A stretch of 64,000 bases of DNA, from positions 372,001 to 436,000 of the forward strand of contig NZ_JABTEZ010000006.1 of NCBI RefSeq assembly GCF_015711605.1, read 5' to 3'. The notes beneath the pieces were generated by a model, which saw only the letters and a program-made list of their open reading frames with translations, did no database searches and had not been told where the DNA came from. Below, in pieces: positions 61,180 to 64,000 of this stretch (position 1 is its first letter; every line of letters starts with the position of its first letter). This DNA is from Planomonospora sp. ID67723 (GTDB lineage: Bacteria > Actinomycetota > Actinomycetes > Streptosporangiales > Streptosporangiaceae). The position numbers were made by a program, and so were the translations under genes.

Positions 61180-62334
61180 TTACTTCTTGTCGCTTGATCC
61201 CTGATTGAGGAGAAGTGATACGTCGTTGGAGTTGTGATTGGCGGTGGCCAGATCCAGGGAGCCGTCGCCGTCCAGGTCGAGCGCCACGATTCCGCCGCGC
61301 GGGTCCTTGCCGGTGATGGGGAACGTCGCCCCCTCGCTGAAGTGCCCGTTCCCGTCGCCGCGGAGCACGCTCACGTCGTTGGAGGCCGAATTCGCCGTCG
61401 CGAGGTCCACGATCTCGTCGCCGTTCAGATCGGCGGCGAGGAGCGCCGACGGGGCCTTGCCCGAGGTCGCGTAGCGTGAGGGCGAGGAGAACCGGCCCTC
61501 GCCCTCACCCAGGTACACCCACAGGTCGTGCTCGTCGAAACTGCCGCTGACCAGGTCGAGCACCTTGTCCCCGTTGACGTCGGCGGCGAGGAGCGCCGAC
61601 GGGTCGCCACCGGTCGGCAGGCTCTCCCCGGCCTTGAAACCGCCGCTGCCGTCGCCGAGCAGAATGCCGATCTCGTCGGAGCCGAAGTTCGCCGTCAGGA
61701 TGTCGGAGTCGCCGTCGTCGTCGATGTCGGCAGCCACGATCCGGATCGGGTCGAAGACCACGGGGAACTCCGTCGCCTTGCCGAGCCCGCCCTTGCCGTC
61801 GCCCAGCAGCACCGAGACGTTGTCGGTGTGGAAGTTGGTCGTGGCCACGTCGGGGTTCTTGTCCCCGTTGAGGTCGGCGACGATGATCCGGTTGGGGTCG
61901 CCGCCACCGGTCCGGTAGGCCTTCGGCGGGCGGAACCTCCCCTTGCCGTCGCCCAGCAGCACCGACACGCTGTCCGGCCCGAAGTCCGAGGTGACCACGT
62001 CGATGTTGCCGTCGCCGTTGAAGTCCCCCACTCCCAGGTCGGAGGGAACGACACCGGCGGAGAACTTCGCGCGCTTGGCCGTGCCGCCGTTGCCGCTGGT
62101 CAGCATCACCGAGATGGTGTTGGACCCGAAGTCGGCGGTGATGAGGTCGGGCTTGTTGTCCCCGTTGACGTCGGCGCTCACCAGGCCTGCCGGGCCCATG
62201 CCGGCGGTGATCGAGGCCGAGGGCCCGAACTCGGTCTCCGGCGGCAGCGATGCGCAAGCCGAGAGCAGTAGTGCGGCGACGACGCCGACGACGGGCAGTC
62301 GTGCCCGATCGAAGGCACCAGCGGTGGGGGTCAT
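61180..62334 (-). CDS. FG-GAP/VCBS repeat lipoprotein
   Basis: A 384-residue surface lipoprotein. The lipobox LLSAC places the lipid on Cys27. The rest is seven repeats of about 48 residues, each with a Ca2+-binding loop of the DVNGDNKPDL type and an ending like SNTISVMLTSG or DSVSVLLGDGKGRF, which fold as a beta propeller. Such proteins bind ligands or partners at the cell surface. A place inside an NRPS operon is unusual. Its ATG overlaps the stop of the DUF6875 gene and follows GGAGGAA. Confidence 0.9.
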   Translation of the reverse strand: MTPTAGAFDRARLPVVGVVAALLLSACASLPPETEFGPSASITAGMGPAGLVSADVNGDNKPDLITADFGSNTISVMLTSGNGGTAKRAKFSAGVVPSDLGVGDFNGDGNIDVVTSDFGPDSVSVLLGDGKGRFRPPKAYRTGGGDPNRIIVADLNGDKNPDVATTNFHTDNVSVLLGDGKGGLGKATEFPVVFDPIRIVAADIDDDGDSDILTANFGSDEIGILLGDGSGGFKAGESLPTGGDPSALLAADVNGDKVLDLVSGSFDEHDLWVYLGEGEGRFSSPSRYATSGKAPSALLAADLNGDEIVDLATANSASNDVSVLRGDGNGHFSEGATFPITGKDPRGGIVALDLDGDGSLDLATANHNSNDVSLLLNQGSSDKK

Positions 62335-62957
62335 TCTTCCTCCAGTCGGTTCTGAGCACTGTGATAGAGGTCGAGCATCAGGGGGTCCTTTATCCTGCCC
62401 AGGAGATATTCGTTGCCGAATTTCCGCCTGTATTCGACGAACCAGCTCTTCTCGTCGTGCAGAAAAAGAATGTCGTGCGGCGCCATGTGGCGAATGGCGA
62501 AGCACGGCAGCGGTGCGATCGACACCCGGAATTCGGGATTGCGGACGGCGGTGTCGGGGCACCGGAGGTGGAACTGACCCAGCATGAGGCTGTTGCGCAC
62601 CATCTCGTCCTTGATCTCGCCGTGGACGAGGTCGAGCACGTGCAGGCGCTCGTCTGGGACGTTGGGTACGACGATCATCAGGCTCCTCCGCCTGAGCTCG
62701 GTGCTCGACTCCGGCGCGGTGGCGGCGAAGTCGGCCATGTAGGCGCGCAGCAGGTCCGACATCGCTTGCGGGTCGGAGCCGTCGATCTCCTCATGCACCA
62801 CGAAGGTCAGCGCGCCGGTCTTCAGCGACAGCGGCACGAAAGGGCAGACGGGACCGCTCCGCCCGAGCTCCCGGTGCGGTTCGGAGACGTACGAGCGCAG
62901 CCATTGCAGGACCTGCCCGGCGTGCGAGACCTCGCTTGTGCTCAACGGTGTTCTCAT
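62331..62957 (-). CDS. DUF6875-like protein
   Basis: A 208-residue soluble protein of unknown biochemical role. It has VCPFVPLSLKTGALTFVVHEEIDG near residue 40, then SLMIVVPNVPDERLHVLDLVHGEIKDEMVRNSLMLGQFH and APHDILFLHDEKSWFVEYRRKFG. Proteins of this type are found near P450s and NRPS genes. The start overlaps the P450 stop by one base (TGATG), so the two are translationally coupled. Confidence 0.7.
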   Translation of the reverse strand: MRTPLSTSEVSHAGQVLQWLRSYVSEPHRELGRSGPVCPFVPLSLKTGALTFVVHEEIDGSDPQAMSDLLRAYMADFAATAPESSTELRRRSLMIVVPNVPDERLHVLDLVHGEIKDEMVRNSLMLGQFHLRCPDTAVRNPEFRVSIAPLPCFAIRHMAPHDILFLHDEKSWFVEYRRKFGNEYLLGRIKDPLMLDLYHSAQNRLEEE

Positions 62958-64000
62958 CAGAGGGGGGTCACCTCCAGTCGGGGACCGGGGACGGGGGCCA
63001 GGGCGATCGCCGGGCGCGTGCCGGCCGGCGCGGTTCCCCACGGCGCCATGCGGAAGTTCTGGACCAGCCGGGTGATGATCAGTTCGCCCTCCAGCAGGGC
63101 GAACATGTTGCCCATGCACTGGTGGGCTCCGGCACCGAAGGGGAAATAGGAGAAGCGGGGGCGTTCGTTCGCGCGGGAGGGCAGCCAGCGGGCCGGATCG
63201 AACCGCTCGGGCTCGGCCCACACCTCCCGGTGCCGGTGGGTGACGTAGGACGAGACGATGAGCCGGGATCCGGCGGGCAGCTCGACCCCGTCGATCTCGA
63301 CGGGTTCGTCGATCACGCGGCGCAGCGCCCACGCGGGGGGGTAGAGCCGCACGGCTTCCTGGACGACCGCCCTGGGCCAGGTCAGCCGGCTGAGAGCCGA
63401 GGCCGTGAGCGGCCCGCCGCCGACGGTGTCCCGCACCTCGTCCCGCAGGGCGGCCGAGACGGCGGGGTCGTCGCCGAGCAGGTGCAGGGACCAGGTCAGC
63501 GCCGTGCCGGTCGTCTCCGTCCCGGCGATGAAGATCGACAGAACCTCGTCGACGAGTTCCTCGTCGGAGAACCGCACCGACGGGTCGGCACCCCTGCTCT
63601 CCAGCAGGCCGTCCAGGAACGTGGGCTCGTCCCCGCCGCGTCGCCGCCGGTCGCGCACCGCTTCGGCGATGACGGCGCGGAGCGTGCCGATCGACCGCCG
63701 GTAGCGCCGGTTGTCCGGGGTGGGCCAGGATCTGGGCGGCTTGACCAGGGTGAACAGCCGCTCATCCACGTATCCGAGCAGGAAGCTCAGCTCCTCGCGG
63801 GCGACCCGGCGGTCGAAGTCGCCGTGCTTGCCGAAGGTCGCGTCGATCATCATCGCGACCGTCGCCCGCTTCATCTCCTTGGCGAGGTCGATCGTGCGGG
63901 ACTGCCGCCAGTGCCCCTCCAGCACCTCGTCGAGCGAGCGCAGCAGGAGCGGGACCATCGCCGCCAGACGGTCCTCGCGAAACAGCGGCTGGATCAGGCG
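62957..64000 (-). CDS. Cytochrome P450 (N-terminus beyond the window)
   Basis: The C-terminal 347 residues of a P450. Visible: RLIQPLFREDRLAAM at the window edge, the oxygen-activating I helix FIAGTETTGTALTW, the ExxR of the K helix (QEAVRLYP), and the heme-binding loop FPFGAGAHQCMGNMFA with the axial Cys. The gene continues beyond base 64000. It probably hydroxylates or cross-links the cluster's peptide or a precursor amino acid. Confidence 0.96.
   Translation of the reverse strand, partial: RLIQPLFREDRLAAMVPLLLRSLDEVLEGHWRQSRTIDLAKEMKRATVAMMIDATFGKHGDFDRRVAREELSFLLGYVDERLFTLVKPPRSWPTPDNRRYRRSIGTLRAVIAEAVRDRRRRGGDEPTFLDGLLESRGADPSVRFSDEELVDEVLSIFIAGTETTGTALTWSLHLLGDDPAVSAALRDEVRDTVGGGPLTASALSRLTWPRAVVQEAVRLYPPAWALRRVIDEPVEIDGVELPAGSRLIVSSYVTHRHREVWAEPERFDPARWLPSRANERPRFSYFPFGAGAHQCMGNMFALLEGELIITRLVQNFRMAPWGTAPAGTRPAIALAPVPGPRLEVTPL

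Overview
The window comes from a very GC-rich actinomycete chromosome. GTG and occasional TTG starts are common, third codon positions are almost always G or C, and the small gene families (DUF5302, DUF6126, HGxxPAAW-like, DUF3152, deazaflavin-dependent reductase, LAL-type LuxR, MbtH) are typical of filamentous Actinomycetota. The cutinase resembles the Thermobifida/Saccharomonospora group and the overall gene mix fits Streptosporangiales best, but that placement is inference. I saw no rRNA, tRNA, CRISPR array or insertion sequence.

Left part (1-16 kb): the 3' end of a sugar ABC importer (two permeases bridged by a 23-codon ORF), an orphan adenine DNA methylase, small enzymes, a secreted metzincin-motif protein, a methyltransferase, a secreted PET-hydrolase-type cutinase, a LAL regulator and a complete five-gene LIV/HAAT-type importer. 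The cutinase and the importer share a palindromic upstream sequence and may form one regulon. Two gene starts inside the importer operon lie in tandem repeats.

16-23 kb: a self-contained hexitol phosphotransferase operon, read leftwards: DeoR regulator, PfkB kinase, EIIC, EIIB, EIIA, zinc alcohol dehydrogenase, HPr and Enzyme I.

23-47 kb: signalling and housekeeping genes. These include a 976-aa GAF/PAS histidine kinase; a shortened threonyl-tRNA synthetase behind a threonine-rich leader peptide and hairpin; a secreted dipeptidase-like protein; a thioredoxin-reductase-like flavoprotein; an HTH/ClpN pair with paired operators; a beta-lactamase-fold protein; a diguanylate cyclase; a KhtTU K+/H+ antiporter; a histidine kinase overlapping the remnant of its response regulator; and a 1074-aa secreted protease that combines M4 and M28 peptidase domains with a chitin-binding module.

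47-50 kb: a LysR regulator and arcA-arcB (arginine deiminase and ornithine carbamoyltransferase).

50-64 kb: one arm of a secondary-metabolite cluster, almost all on the minus strand. The first leftward operon encodes an FAD oxidoreductase, a membrane protein, an FHA/zinc-ribbon membrane protein, three SAM methyltransferases, an MFS exporter and a type II thioesterase. A Ser/Thr kinase gene diverges from it. The second leftward operon encodes a P450 (cut by the window end), a DUF6875 protein, a seven-repeat FG-GAP lipoprotein, an MbtH-like protein and an MFS exporter. MbtH and the type II thioesterase imply a nonribosomal peptide synthetase, presumably beyond the right edge.
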